The position numbers and the translations under genes were made by a program. A DNA stretch of 8,457 nucleotides from the NCBI GenBank assembly GCA_017398245.1, contig JAFQGN010000167.1, positions 1 to 8,457 of the forward strand, in the 5' to 3' direction. Shown piece after piece: positions 1-7,068 of this stretch; positions within the stretch are counted from its first letter, which is position 1, and the number at the start of each line of letters is the position of its first letter. The notes beneath the pieces are model-generated. The model saw only the letters and a list, made by a program, of their open reading frames with translations. It was not told where the DNA came from and ran no database searches. The stretch is from Clostridia bacterium. Its GTDB lineage: Bacteria; Bacillota_A; Clostridia; Christensenellales; Aristaeellaceae.

Positions 1-852
1 GCACGCCGGGATGGCCTTGGCGGCGATGGCGGCCTTGGCGATGTCCAGATCGTCGATCCACTGGCAGACGGTCTCGTCGGCCGGGTTGGCGTTGACATAC
101 TCGGTGGAGGCGGCGTATTCGGTCAGGAAGGTCTCAAAGGCTTCGGCGTTTTCCTCGAGGAAGCCCTTGCGAACGACGACGGTGCCGGTGACCATGGAGC
201 CGGTCTGGTCCACCTTGTTCCACTCTTCGGTCAGATCCAGTGCCACGCGCAGGCCTTCCACCTGGCTCATGGCGGCGGTCACGAAGGGCTGGGGCAGCAT
301 GGCGACGGTGCACAGGCCGCTCTTAATGGCGGCGAGCACTTCCGCGGCTTCGGACTTATATTCGATGGTCACGTCCTTGTCCGGATCGATGCCGGCCTTG
401 GAAAGCACGTGGCGCAGGCCGTATTCCGGAGTGGTGCCCTTGCCGGTGGAGAAGATGGTCGCGCCGCGCAGGTCTTCGATGGACTGCACGGTCTCTCCGT
501 TTTCAACGATGTAGAGCACGCCCAGCACGTTCACAGCGGCCACTTCGATCTTGCCGGTGTTGTTGTACAGGGTGGAAGCCAGGTTGCAGGGAATGAGAGC
601 GATATCGATAGTGCCCTGCGCGATCATGGGGACGATCTCGTTCGCGGCGCCGGCTACGGTGAATTCGTAATCCTGCGCGGTCGCGCTTTCGCTGTCGTCG
701 ATCATGAGCTTGACCATGCCCATGGAGGTCGGGCCCTTCATGGAAGCCACGCGAATGGCGGCGGGCTCGGTCTCGGCCATGGAAAGAGAGAAGCACAGGG
801 ACACGATGGAAACGATCAGGGCAAATACCAGGAGCTTTTTGATATTCTTCAT
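1..852 (-). CDS. ABC transporter substrate-binding protein, NMT1/SsuA (TauA-like) type, 3' end outside window
   Basis: The reading frame is open from an ATG at 852-850 to base 1 (284 codons, no stop), so the C-terminus, perhaps 30-60 residues by family length, lies outside the window. A strong AGGAGGT (complement of 861-867) sits 8 bases before the start. Residues 1-26 form a Sec signal peptide: KNIKK basic start, hydrophobic core, and SMA|E cleavage after A26. C20 does not fit a lipobox, so I do not call a lipoprotein. The mature part is a periplasmic-binding fold of the nitrate/sulfonate/thiamine-precursor type: a lobe-1 stretch with MIAQGTIDIALIP (about 76-88), hinge-like IEDLRGATIFSTGKGTTPEYG (about 125-145), and AAIKSGLCTVAMLPQPF (about 174-190). 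In this family the protein captures a small organic ligand outside the membrane for a TauB/TauC-like ATPase and permease, which would lie beyond the left edge. The ligand cannot be told from sequence. The gene is divergent from the glgB block. Confidence 0.88.
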   Translation of the reverse strand, partial: MKNIKKLLVFALIVSIVSLCFSLSMAETEPAAIRVASMKGPTSMGMVKLMIDDSESATAQDYEFTVAGAANEIVPMIAQGTIDIALIPCNLASTLYNNTGKIEVAAVNVLGVLYIVENGETVQSIEDLRGATIFSTGKGTTPEYGLRHVLSKAGIDPDKDVTIEYKSEAAEVLAAIKSGLCTVAMLPQPFVTAAMSQVEGLRVALDLTEEWNKVDQTGSMVTGTVVVRKGFLEENAEAFETFLTEYAASTEYVNANPADETVCQWIDDLDIAKAAIAAKAIPAC

Positions 853-904
853 TGTAAAGCACCTCCTGATGTATATAATACCCCCGATTAGGCGTAACGA
901 ACCA

Positions 905-940
905 TCGTTTTATTGTAAATGCTTTCGGTTTGTGGTATAC
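905..940 (-). promoter_or_regulatory. Weak candidate promoter for the substrate-binding protein gene
   Basis: On the minus strand a good -10 box, TACAAT, reads from 917 to 912, which would start RNA near 905 and give a leader of about 53 bases. The -35 position (GTATAC about 17 bases upstream) matches the consensus poorly. The -10 overlaps the -35 of the plus-strand promoter, so RNA polymerase could not easily occupy both at once. A second AT-rich block, TATTATATA (880-872), is too close to the RBS to be a comfortable -10. Confidence 0.3.
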
Positions 941-941
941 T
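913..941 (+). promoter_or_regulatory. Sigma-A-type promoter with extended -10, driving the glgB block
   Basis: TTGTAA at 913-918 (-35), a 17-base spacer, and TATACT at 936-941 (-10). The -10 is preceded directly by TGG (933-935), an extended -10 TGn. Transcription should begin near 948, leaving a leader of about 170 bases before glgB. Just downstream, at 957-970, lies a short inverted repeat (ATATG, 4 bases, CATAT) at about +10 to +23, a position where a repressor could act. The repeat is short and could be chance. Confidence 0.55.
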
Positions 942-947
942 TCTAAT

Positions 948-1120
948 ACTATAGGAATATGGGTGCATATACTCTTTCGGCGGGAGACGGGCCGCGCGCG
1001 ATGCGGGGAGCCGCCTTGCAGCCGGGGAGGGATCTTGCGCAGGGCTTAGGTCGGCCTGCGGGCAGAACGGGCCGGCCTTGCATAACGCATTTGTGAATCT
1101 GGACTTTGGAGGGAATGAAC
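948..1120 (+). other. GC-rich 5' leader of glgB, possible stem-loop, no recognised riboswitch
   Basis: From about 971 the leader is markedly GC-rich and shows no open frame with a good RBS. GGCGG at 979-983 can pair with CCGCC at 1011-1015, enclosing a smaller CCGC/GCGG pair (992-995 with 1003-1006). GGCCGGCC near 1070 is self-complementary. There is no U-run after any of these, so I do not call a terminator, and I do not recognise any riboswitch core. The leader ends in GGAGGG (1108-1113), the glgB RBS. Confidence 0.3.
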
Positions 1121-3150
1121 ATGGCGGCCAGAAAGACGGCGAAGAAGACCTCTTATAAGATCCTTTCCATAGACCCTTATCTCAAGCCTTATGAGAAGGA
1201 TATCGACCTGCGCATGCAGAGATATGCCGACACGCGCAAGGCGCTGCTGGGCGACGGGGCCGATATTTCCAGCATGGCCAACGGCTATATGTACTTTGGC
1301 TTCCACCGCACGGAGACCGGCTGGGTCTACCGCGAGTGGGCGCCCTCGGCCGATGCGATGCATTTGGTGGGCGATTTCAACTCCTGGAACAGGACTTCGC
1401 ACCCGATGAAGCCGCTCAAGGGCGGCGTGTGGGAGATCCACCTCAAGGGGCGCGATGCGCTCAAGCACGGGCAGTATATCGGCGTGATGGTCACAAACGG
1501 CGGCCATCAGGTGCAGAAGGTGCCCACGTACATCCGCTGGACGGGCCAGAACCCCGTGACCTTCCAGCTGACGGGCCGCGTGTATGCCTCTGCGCCCTAT
1601 CGCTGGCAGAACGAGGGCTTTTTGCGCCGCAAGGTGAGCCCGCTGTTCATTTACGAGGCGCATGTGGGCATGGCGCAGGACAAAGAGGGAATCGGCACGT
1701 ACCGCGAATTTGCCGACAACGTTCTTCCGCGCATCAAAAAGCAGGGCTATAACGCCGTGCAGATCATGGCCATTGCCGAGCACCCGTATTACGGCTCCTT
1801 CGGCTATCAGGTATCCAATTTTTATGCCGCAGCGCACTGGTTCGGCGAGCCGGACGACCTGAAGTATCTGGTCGACACCGCGCACGGGATGGGCATCATG
1901 GTGCTGATGGACCTGGTGCACTCGCATTCCTCCGGCAACGAGGGCGAGAGCCTGTATAAATTCGACGGCTCCGAAACGCAGTTTTTCCACACCGGCTCCA
2001 AGGGCTGGCACCCGGCATGGAAGACGAGGCTGTTCAACTACGGAAAGCACGAGGTCATCCATTATCTGCTGTCCAATATCAAATATTGGATGGAAGAATT
2101 CCATATCGACGGTTTCCGCTTTGACGGCGTGACCAGCATGCTGTACCACGACCATGGCCTTGGCAAGGCCTTCGCCGGGTACGACAGCTATTTCAGCATG
2201 AACACCGATACCGAAGCGGTGACGTATCTGCAGCTGGCCACCGAACTGATCCACGCCATCAACCCCTTCGCCGTGGCCATTGCCGAGGATATGTCCGGCA
2301 TGCCGGGCATGTGCATTCCCATCCGCTACGGCGGCATAGGCTTTGATTACCGGCTGGGCATGGGCGTGCCGGATTTCTGGATCAAAATGCTCAAGGAGAT
2401 CCCGACGAGCACTGGGATATCGGCAAGCTCTGGTACGAGCTGACCACCTGCCGCCCGCAGGAGAAGGTCATCGGCTACAGCGAAAGCCACGACCAGGCCA
2501 TGGTGGGCGACAAGACGCTCATCTTCTGGCTGGCCGACGCCGAGATGTACACCGGCATGAACAAGGACTACCACAGCCCGGTCATCGATCGCGCGATCCC
2601 GCTGCACAATCTCATCCGCCTGCTCACGCTCACTCTGGCGGGCGACGGCTGGCTCAATTTCATGGGCAACGAATTCGGCCATCCGGAATGGATCGATTTC
2701 CCGCGCGAGGGCAACGGCTGGAGCTACAAATACGCGCGCAGGCAGTGGAATCTGGCGGACAACGGCTTCCTGAAATACGAATGGCTGAACAATTTTGACC
2801 GCGAGATGCTCAAATTTGTGAAGAAGTATCGTGTGATGGCCAGCCGCGAGGCGACCAAGCTCTGGGACGATTTTGACCAGAAGCTGCTGGTGTTCGCAAA
2901 GGGAGATACCATCATCGCCTTCAACCTCGACCCGAACCGCTCGCAGTCCGATTTCTTTATTCCCGTCGGGGCAGTGGGCAAGGGAGACTGGGAGCTGGTG
3001 TTCGACACCGACAGGCCCGAATTCGGCGGATACGGCCGCATCGCGCCCAAGCAGAAGTACATCCCGCTGACCGAAAAGGGCAGGGGGCTGGGCATCCGGG
3101 TGTATCTGCCCGCGCGCACGGCGATCGCCCTGCGCAGGAAGAAGGGCTGA
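1121..3150 (+). pseudogene. glgB: 1,4-alpha-glucan branching enzyme (GH13_8, eukaryote-like), frameshifted
   Basis: This enzyme cuts an alpha-1,4 glucan and reattaches the piece by an alpha-1,6 bond, making glycogen branches in the cytoplasm. The start is ATG 1121, 7 bases after GGAGGG; TTG 1106 and ATG 1115 lie in or against that RBS. The first frame stops at TGA 2441-2443. All later homology is in the next frame, ending at TGA 3148-3150. One missing base at 2401-2403 explains this; restored, the protein is 676 residues, normal for the family. Numbered on the restored protein: CBM48-like N-terminal domain with YREWAPSA and DFNSW; GH13 region I DLVHSH (D264-H269); region II GFRFDG with nucleophile D335; region III IAEDM with acid/base E389; region IV ESHD with D458; then MGNEFGHPEWIDFPR and an all-beta C-terminus. 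The motif set resembles eukaryotic GBE1 more than E. coli GlgB. Regions I-III precede the break and region IV follows it, so neither piece should be active. The downstream piece has an internal ATG (2500) but no good RBS. Confidence 0.9.
2396..2410 (+). other. Single-base frameshift site in glgB
   Basis: The first frame reads ...MLKEIP and then nonsense (TSTGISASSGTS, stop). If the CCC at 2401-2403 were CCCC, the protein would read LKEIPDEHWDIGKLWYEL, matching the family segment between regions III and IV. A one-base loss from a C run is the simplest explanation. I see no stop codon beside the run and no Shine-Dalgarno-like stimulator that would suggest programmed frameshifting. Either a true inactivating mutation or a sequencing/assembly error fits. 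Confidence 0.85.
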
Positions 3151-3153
3151 GAA

Positions 3154-3576
3154 ATGAAGCTGACCACCGCGCACCCTCTGCGCAGCCTTGGGGACTATAA
3201 GTTCGTGGTCGTGATGGCACGATACGGCGGCGGGCTGCTGCTGTGCCGCAAAAAGGGGCGCGATACATGGGAGACGCCCGGCGGGCATATCGAGGTGGGG
3301 GAGACTCCGATCGATGCTGCGCGGCGCGAGCTCTGGGAAGAGACCGGCGCGGAGGAATTTTCCGTGCGGGAAGGGTTCGATTATTACTGCTGCGACGACG
3401 AGGGCTGGGCAAACGGCATGGTCCTGATCGCCGATGTGCAGAAGATGGGTGCATTGCCGCCGGCATTTGAAATGGAAGAGGTGCGTATCTTTTCCGCGCC
3501 GCCGGACAGAATGAGCTACCCGCATATACTGCCGGTGCTCTGGGCCGAATACGAGAGACTTTTCGCCCGGGGATGA
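3154..3576 (+). CDS. Nudix hydrolase
   Basis: The 140-residue protein is a single Nudix domain. The Nudix box GX5EX7REUXEEXGU is complete: G44, E50, R58-E59, E62-E63, G65 (GGHIEVGETPIDAARREL then WEETGA). These glutamates bind the Mg2+ that cleaves a nucleoside diphosphate linked to another group. The size and the lack of any extra domain fit a MutT-like or small nucleotide-sugar pyrophosphatase; the substrate cannot be read from sequence. The gene starts 3 bases after the glgB stop, with purine-rich AAGAAGGG (3139-3146) as RBS, so its translation is probably coupled to glgB. That makes an ADP-sugar substrate an attractive idea, since some Nudix enzymes hydrolyse ADP-glucose, but a housecleaning role is equally possible. 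The frameshift in glgB would weaken coupling by ending translation about 700 bases early. Confidence 0.92.
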   Translation: MKLTTAHPLRSLGDYKFVVVMARYGGGLLLCRKKGRDTWETPGGHIEVGETPIDAARRELWEETGAEEFSVREGFDYYCCDDEGWANGMVLIADVQKMGALPPAFEMEEVRIFSAPPDRMSYPHILPVLWAEYERLFARG

Positions 3577-3631
3577 ATCCTTGGGCGACGGAATAGGCAA
3601 CTACACACAAAACTTTGGGAGGAATACGACT

Positions 3632-4612
3632 ATGCTTAGGATCGCAATGATCAGCAAATGGCACGTACATGCAAAGGGCTATGCCCAGTTCCTTCAGAAG
3701 CAGGAAGACGCCGAGATCGTATGCGTGTGGGATGAAGACGCCGCGCGCGGCAGCGAATGGGCCGCGGAGCTGGGCGTAGAATTTATCGCCGATTACGACA
3801 AGGTGCTCGCGCGCGAAGACGTGGACGCCGTGTTTATCGATTCTCCGACCAATATGCACAAAGAGCTGATGATCAAGGCCGCCCGCGCCGGCAAGCATAT
3901 CTTTACCGAAAAAGTGATGGCGCTGAAGGTGGCCGATTGTGACGAGATCATCGCCGAGATCGAAAAGGCCGGCGTGAAGTTCGGCATCTCCTTCCCGCAT
4001 CGCTGCATGCCGCGCAACCTGTTTGTGAAGGAAGCGGTGGAAAGCGGCGCTGTGGGCGATGTGACCGTGCTGCGCGTGCGCAACTGCCATAACGGCGCTC
4101 TGGCCAACTGGCTGCCCGATTACTGGTACGACCCGGAGACCACCGGCGGCGGCGCGATGATGGACCTGGGCGCTCACCCGATGTATCTGAGCAGCTGGAT
4201 CCTGGGCAAGCCCACCCGCATCACCTCCATGTTCAACAACAAGACCCCGCGCCCGGTGGAAGACAACTCCGTGTGCACGATCGAATTTGAGAACAAGGCG
4301 ATCGCCATTTCCGAAACCAGCCTCGTCTCGCCCATGACCCCGGTCATGATGGAAATCTACGGCACCAAGGGAGTGATCCTGTGCGTGGATGACGACGTGC
4401 GCATCAAGACCGAAGAGACCGTTGCCAAGGTGGAAGGCGGCTGGGTGAAGCCGAAGCTGCCCGAAGAGCTGCCGCACCCGGTGCGCCAGTGGATCGACGG
4501 CGTCCTCTACGGCAAGGAGATCCTCTTTGGCACCAAGGAGGCGCGCGCCCTGACCGAGCTGATGGAAGGCGCGTATATCGCCGATAAGGAAGGCAAGACC
4601 TATACTTTCTGA
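3632..4612 (+). CDS. Gfo/Idh/MocA family oxidoreductase with non-canonical N-terminal cofactor loop
   Basis: A 326-residue protein starting at ATG 3632, with GGGAGG (3617-3622) 9 bases upstream; the earlier in-frame TTG (3581) has no RBS. The N-terminal Rossmann half (about 1-120) ends its second strand in VWDED (D34), as in NAD-preferring members. The usual EKP motif appears as TEKV (E93-K94, proline replaced by V95). The C-terminal alpha/beta half has GGGAMMDLGAHPMY (about 172-185), the family's D178/H182 catalytic-region signature. The family oxidises or reduces sugars, inositols and related polyols with a nicotinamide cofactor. The glycine loop GxGxxG is not visible: the first strand runs RIAMISKWHVHAKGY, so cofactor contact must differ, although some Gfo/Idh/MocA branches share this trait. 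Neighbours suggest a sugar or amino-sugar substrate; I cannot name it. It lies 55 bases after the Nudix gene, with no clear promoter of its own. Confidence 0.87.
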   Translation: MLRIAMISKWHVHAKGYAQFLQKQEDAEIVCVWDEDAARGSEWAAELGVEFIADYDKVLAREDVDAVFIDSPTNMHKELMIKAARAGKHIFTEKVMALKVADCDEIIAEIEKAGVKFGISFPHRCMPRNLFVKEAVESGAVGDVTVLRVRNCHNGALANWLPDYWYDPETTGGGAMMDLGAHPMYLSSWILGKPTRITSMFNNKTPRPVEDNSVCTIEFENKAIAISETSLVSPMTPVMMEIYGTKGVILCVDDDVRIKTEETVAKVEGGWVKPKLPEELPHPVRQWIDGVLYGKEILFGTKEARALTELMEGAYIADKEGKTYTF

Positions 4613-4613
4613 T

Positions 4614-4668
4614 AAAAACGAGAAGGTTTTTGCGCGGGGAGAGCGGATGCCATCGGCCGCTCTTCCCG
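4614..4668 (+). other. Intergenic stem-loops between the oxidoreductase and nahK
   Basis: Two structures lie in the 83-base gap. AAAAAC (4614-4619) pairs with GTTTTT (4626-4631) across a 6-base loop. Then a 12-bp stem with one G-U pair, 4635-4646 with 4657-4668 (CGGGGAGAGCGG and CCGCTCTTCCCG), carries a 10-base loop. The strong hairpin is not followed by a U-run on either strand, so it is unlikely to be a standard intrinsic terminator. It may mark an mRNA processing or stability point, or a weak attenuator, between two halves of the operon. The nahK RBS follows at about 4680. Confidence 0.45.
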
Positions 4669-4695
4669 ACGCGGGTATGAAAGGAAACGGGAAGC

Positions 4696-5832
4696 ATGGT
4701 CTATAATCGCATCAAGAATATTCTGCCGGTGTTCCGCTTTGAAGGTTCTTACATGAAGGTGGAGGAGATGACCAGCGGCAATATCAACAGCACGTATCAT
4801 CTGTTCTATCGCGGCCGCGGCGGAAAAGTGAACCACTACACGCTGCAGAATATCAACAATTTCGTCTTCAAGGACCCGAAGGCGGCGATGAACAATATCA
4901 CCGTGGTGACCGAGCACCTGCGCGAGAGCTTTCTTGCCGAGGGGCTCGACCCGGAACGCAGGGTGCTGGAGCTGATCGCCACCAAGGCCGGGGAAACGCT
5001 GCATGTGGACCAGTTCGGCTCCTACTGGCGCGCCTACCGGTTTATCGACAAGGCTACGCCGTATGACGAGATCGTCAAGCCGGAGCATTTTTATGAGGCC
5101 GGCCGCGCGTTTGGCGAGTTCCAGAAGAGGCTGAGCGATTTCCCTGCCGAGATGCTGGTCGAGACCCTGCCCGATTTCCACAATACCACCAAGCGCTTTT
5201 ATGCGTTCGTGGCCGCTGTGGCCGCCGATGCTGTGGGACGCGTGGCCGAGGTGGAGGACGAGATCGAATACGTGTTCGAGCACAGGAAGATGAGCGGCGA
5301 GATCGTGAAGCTGCTGGCCAAGGGCGAGCTGCCCCTGAGAGTTACGCATAACGACACCAAGCTCAACAATGTTCTGATCGACGACGAGACCGACAAGGCC
5401 ATCTGCGTGATCGATCTGGACACCGTTATGCCCGGCTGCGCGCTGTACGATTTTGGCGACGCGATCCGCTTCGGCGCATCTACTGCGGCGGAGGACGAAG
5501 AAGACACGAGCAAGATCAGCCTGGATATGGACCTGTACCGCCGCTTTACCGAGGGGTTCCTCAGTCAGGTCGTCGGTTTTCTGACCGAAGAGGAGATTTT
5601 GCGCCTGCCCCTTGGCGTGAAGGTGATCACCTGCGAGCTTCTGATGCGCTTTTTGACCGACTATATCAATGGAGACACCTATTTCAAGGTCAATTCTCCC
5701 CGCCATAACCTCATCCGCACCCATGCGCAGATGGCGCTTCTGGACGATATCGAGCGCAAGTACGACCAGATGCAGGCCATTGTGGAGGAATGCTACCACA
5801 AGGAACTGGCCAGAAGGGAACATATGCAATGA
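4696..5832 (+). CDS. nahK: N-acetylhexosamine 1-kinase-like, aminoglycoside phosphotransferase (APH) fold
   Basis: NahK transfers phosphate from ATP to the C1 hydroxyl of GlcNAc or GalNAc in the cytoplasm, feeding sugars released from lacto-/galacto-N-biose (mucin and milk glycans) into nucleotide-sugar pools. The 378-residue protein has the APH/choline-kinase fold: a nucleotide loop TSGNINSTY (26-34), catalytic loop LRVTHNDTKLNNV with base D220 and N225, and metal site VIDLDTVMPG (D240, D242), followed by YDFGDAIRFGAST (251-263). From memory, Bifidobacterium NahK carries near-identical blocks, including the later MRFLxDYxxGDxYF segment (here 317-330), and is about 360 residues long. This is why I use the symbol; other sugar 1-kinases of this branch remain possible. 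ATG 4696 follows AAAGGA at about 4680-4685. The LNB phosphorylase and the other usual nahK partners are not in this window. The stop overlaps the next gene's start (ATGA, 5829-5832). Confidence 0.8.
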   Translation: MVYNRIKNILPVFRFEGSYMKVEEMTSGNINSTYHLFYRGRGGKVNHYTLQNINNFVFKDPKAAMNNITVVTEHLRESFLAEGLDPERRVLELIATKAGETLHVDQFGSYWRAYRFIDKATPYDEIVKPEHFYEAGRAFGEFQKRLSDFPAEMLVETLPDFHNTTKRFYAFVAAVAADAVGRVAEVEDEIEYVFEHRKMSGEIVKLLAKGELPLRVTHNDTKLNNVLIDDETDKAICVIDLDTVMPGCALYDFGDAIRFGASTAAEDEEDTSKISLDMDLYRRFTEGFLSQVVGFLTEEEILRLPLGVKVITCELLMRFLTDYINGDTYFKVNSPRHNLIRTHAQMALLDDIERKYDQMQAIVEECYHKELARREHMQ

Positions 5833-6947
5833 TGGAATACAGAAAGGCACGGCCCGACGAACTGGGCAAGGTGATCGATTTTATCAACCTCGTCTTCTCC
5901 ATGGCGCACGAGCCGCACGATTTCAAGGAGCTGCTGCCCAAGGCCTACGGGGACGACGCATGCTTTTTGCCCGAGCACTATATCGCCATTGAAAACGGGT
6001 ATATCGAGGGCGTTGTCGGCCTGCTGGAGGGCACGCTGACCGTGCAGGGAGAGACGATCAAGACCGGCGTGATCGGCTCGGTCTCCGCGCACAAGTACGC
6101 TAAGGGCAAGGGTCATATGAAGGCCTGTATGGCCATGGCTCTGGAAGACGCCAAGGCGAAGGGCATTGAGCTGATGTGGCTGGGCGGCAAGAGGCAGAGG
6201 TACGAATACTTCGGTTTCACGCAGGGCGGCATAGGCCTGCATTTTGGCCTGAATGAGGATAATTTCCGCCATGGCATGCCGCATGTGGACGAAACGCCCT
6301 TTACCTTTGCCGAGATCGGCCCGTTCGTTGCGCAGGCGCATGCGCTGCACGAACAGCAGGCCGTACATGCCGGCCGCGAGGAGAAGGATTTTGAGCTTAT
6401 CTGCCGTTCCTGGGAAAAGAAGGGCATGGCGGTGCTCAAGAATGGGCAGTTCGCGGGCTATCTGGTGGGGAACATCACCGAACTCGTGCTGGAAAACGAG
6501 GCGGACTGCGAAGGCGTGCTCAAGGCGTGGCACATCGCGCACGGCAAAGAGCACGTGGGCGTTTCCGCGCCGGTTTGGAACAAGCAGCGTGCGCGCACGC
6601 TTTCCAAGGTGGCGGGGTCCTGCCGGAGCGGCATGATCGAAATGTTCCGCCTGAACGATTTTGAAAAGAACATCCGCCTGTGGCTGAACCTGAAGGCGAG
6701 CTATGCCCGCCTGACGGACGGCAGGTTCGTTCTGGAGACCGAGGGCGAGCGCATCGCCATCGAAGTGAAGGACAACGCCGTTTCCGTGCAGAAGACCGAT
6801 GAAGCGCCGGACGCGGTGCTGAGCCGTCTGGAGGCGCAGGACCTGCTCATTTCCAATATGCGCTGGGTCGATACCGACAACATGCCCGCCTGTGTGGAAA
6901 ACTGGTTCCCGTTGCCGCTGAGCGCATGCAGCGCGGACGGATACTGA
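5829..6947 (+). CDS. Eis-like GNAT N-acetyltransferase with SCP2-like C-terminal domain
   Basis: The protein has 372 residues, starting at ATG 5829 in the ATGA overlap with nahK; AGAAGGG (5812-5818) is 10 bases upstream and lies inside nahK, so the two are translationally coupled. Residues about 1-140 form the first GNAT domain, with the acetyl-CoA pyrophosphate loop as HKYAKGKGHMK (88-98) after strand IGSVSA, and LGGKRQRYEYFGF (118-130) as the typical YxxxGF end. A second, degenerate GNAT-like half follows (about 160-280). Residues about 295-345 (FVLETEGERIAIEV, then DAVLSRLEAQDLLIS) match the SCP2-like domain that closes Eis-family proteins. Eis relatives transfer acetyl to amines (aminoglycosides, lysines, polyamines), but most Clostridia members have no known substrate. 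Coupling to a hexosamine kinase makes an amino sugar conceivable; this is inference only. Confidence 0.85.
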   Translation: MMEYRKARPDELGKVIDFINLVFSMAHEPHDFKELLPKAYGDDACFLPEHYIAIENGYIEGVVGLLEGTLTVQGETIKTGVIGSVSAHKYAKGKGHMKACMAMALEDAKAKGIELMWLGGKRQRYEYFGFTQGGIGLHFGLNEDNFRHGMPHVDETPFTFAEIGPFVAQAHALHEQQAVHAGREEKDFELICRSWEKKGMAVLKNGQFAGYLVGNITELVLENEADCEGVLKAWHIAHGKEHVGVSAPVWNKQRARTLSKVAGSCRSGMIEMFRLNDFEKNIRLWLNLKASYARLTDGRFVLETEGERIAIEVKDNAVSVQKTDEAPDAVLSRLEAQDLLISNMRWVDTDNMPACVENWFPLPLSACSADGY

Positions 6948-6957
6948 TCCATTTTCG

Positions 6958-6990
6958 CCGCCGAAGAACACTCTCCGGCGGTATTCTTTT
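6958..6990 (+). terminator. Weak intrinsic terminator candidate after the acetyltransferase gene
   Basis: CCGCCG (6958-6963) pairs with CGGCGG (6976-6981) across a 12-base loop, followed by TATTCTTTT (6982-6990). The stem is short and the T-run is interrupted, so read-through into the sialidase-like gene is likely. It begins 11 bases after the stop codon. Confidence 0.4.
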
Positions 6991-7010
6991 CGAATGAAGG
7001 AGAATAAGAA

Positions 7011-7042
7011 CGGCGCAGGCCCGGCCTAAACCGGCTGCGCCG
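7011..7042 (+). other. Stem-loop in the leader of the sialidase-like gene
   Basis: CGGCGCAG (7011-7018) pairs with CTGCGCCG (7035-7042). After a 2-base bulge (7019-7020) CCGG (7021-7024) pairs with CCGG (7031-7034) around the loop CCTAAA. That gives 12 GC-rich pairs ending 14 bases before the RBS GGAGGGAG (7057-7064). No U-run follows. It could protect the downstream mRNA end or be a protein or RNA target; I recognise no known class. Confidence 0.45.
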
Positions 7043-7068
7043 ATGACTGCACAAACGGAGGGAGAACC

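Noticed and set aside
853..1105. TPP riboswitch upstream of the NMT1/ThiY-like transporter gene
   Set aside because: No CTGAGA or other thi-box core on the minus strand in the whole intergenic region.
1046..2254. Long minus-strand open frame opposite glgB; similar long antisense frames at 2347-3600, 2957-4477, 4600-5850, 5793-6971 and 6847-7929
   Set aside because: They lie wholly opposite genes with clear family motifs, have no RBS I can see and low-complexity His/Ala/Arg-rich translations. They follow from GC-rich codon use on the coding strand.
2396..2410. Programmed ribosomal frameshifting in glgB
   Set aside because: No slippery heptamer, no stop codon at the shift point and no upstream Shine-Dalgarno stimulator. 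The first frame runs about 38 bases past the site into nonsense before its stop, and the enzyme family is not known for this.
3632..4612. GH109-type alpha-N-acetylgalactosaminidase (a Gfo/Idh/MocA relative that would suit nahK)
   Set aside because: At 326 residues it is much shorter than GH109 enzymes as I know them, and it has no signal peptide; nothing specific supports the assignment.
6994..7029. 11-codon open frame (MKENKNGAGPA) ending in the 7011-7042 loop, as a leader peptide
   Set aside because: No RBS before its ATG, no run of regulatory codons, and no terminator after the hairpin. Probably chance.
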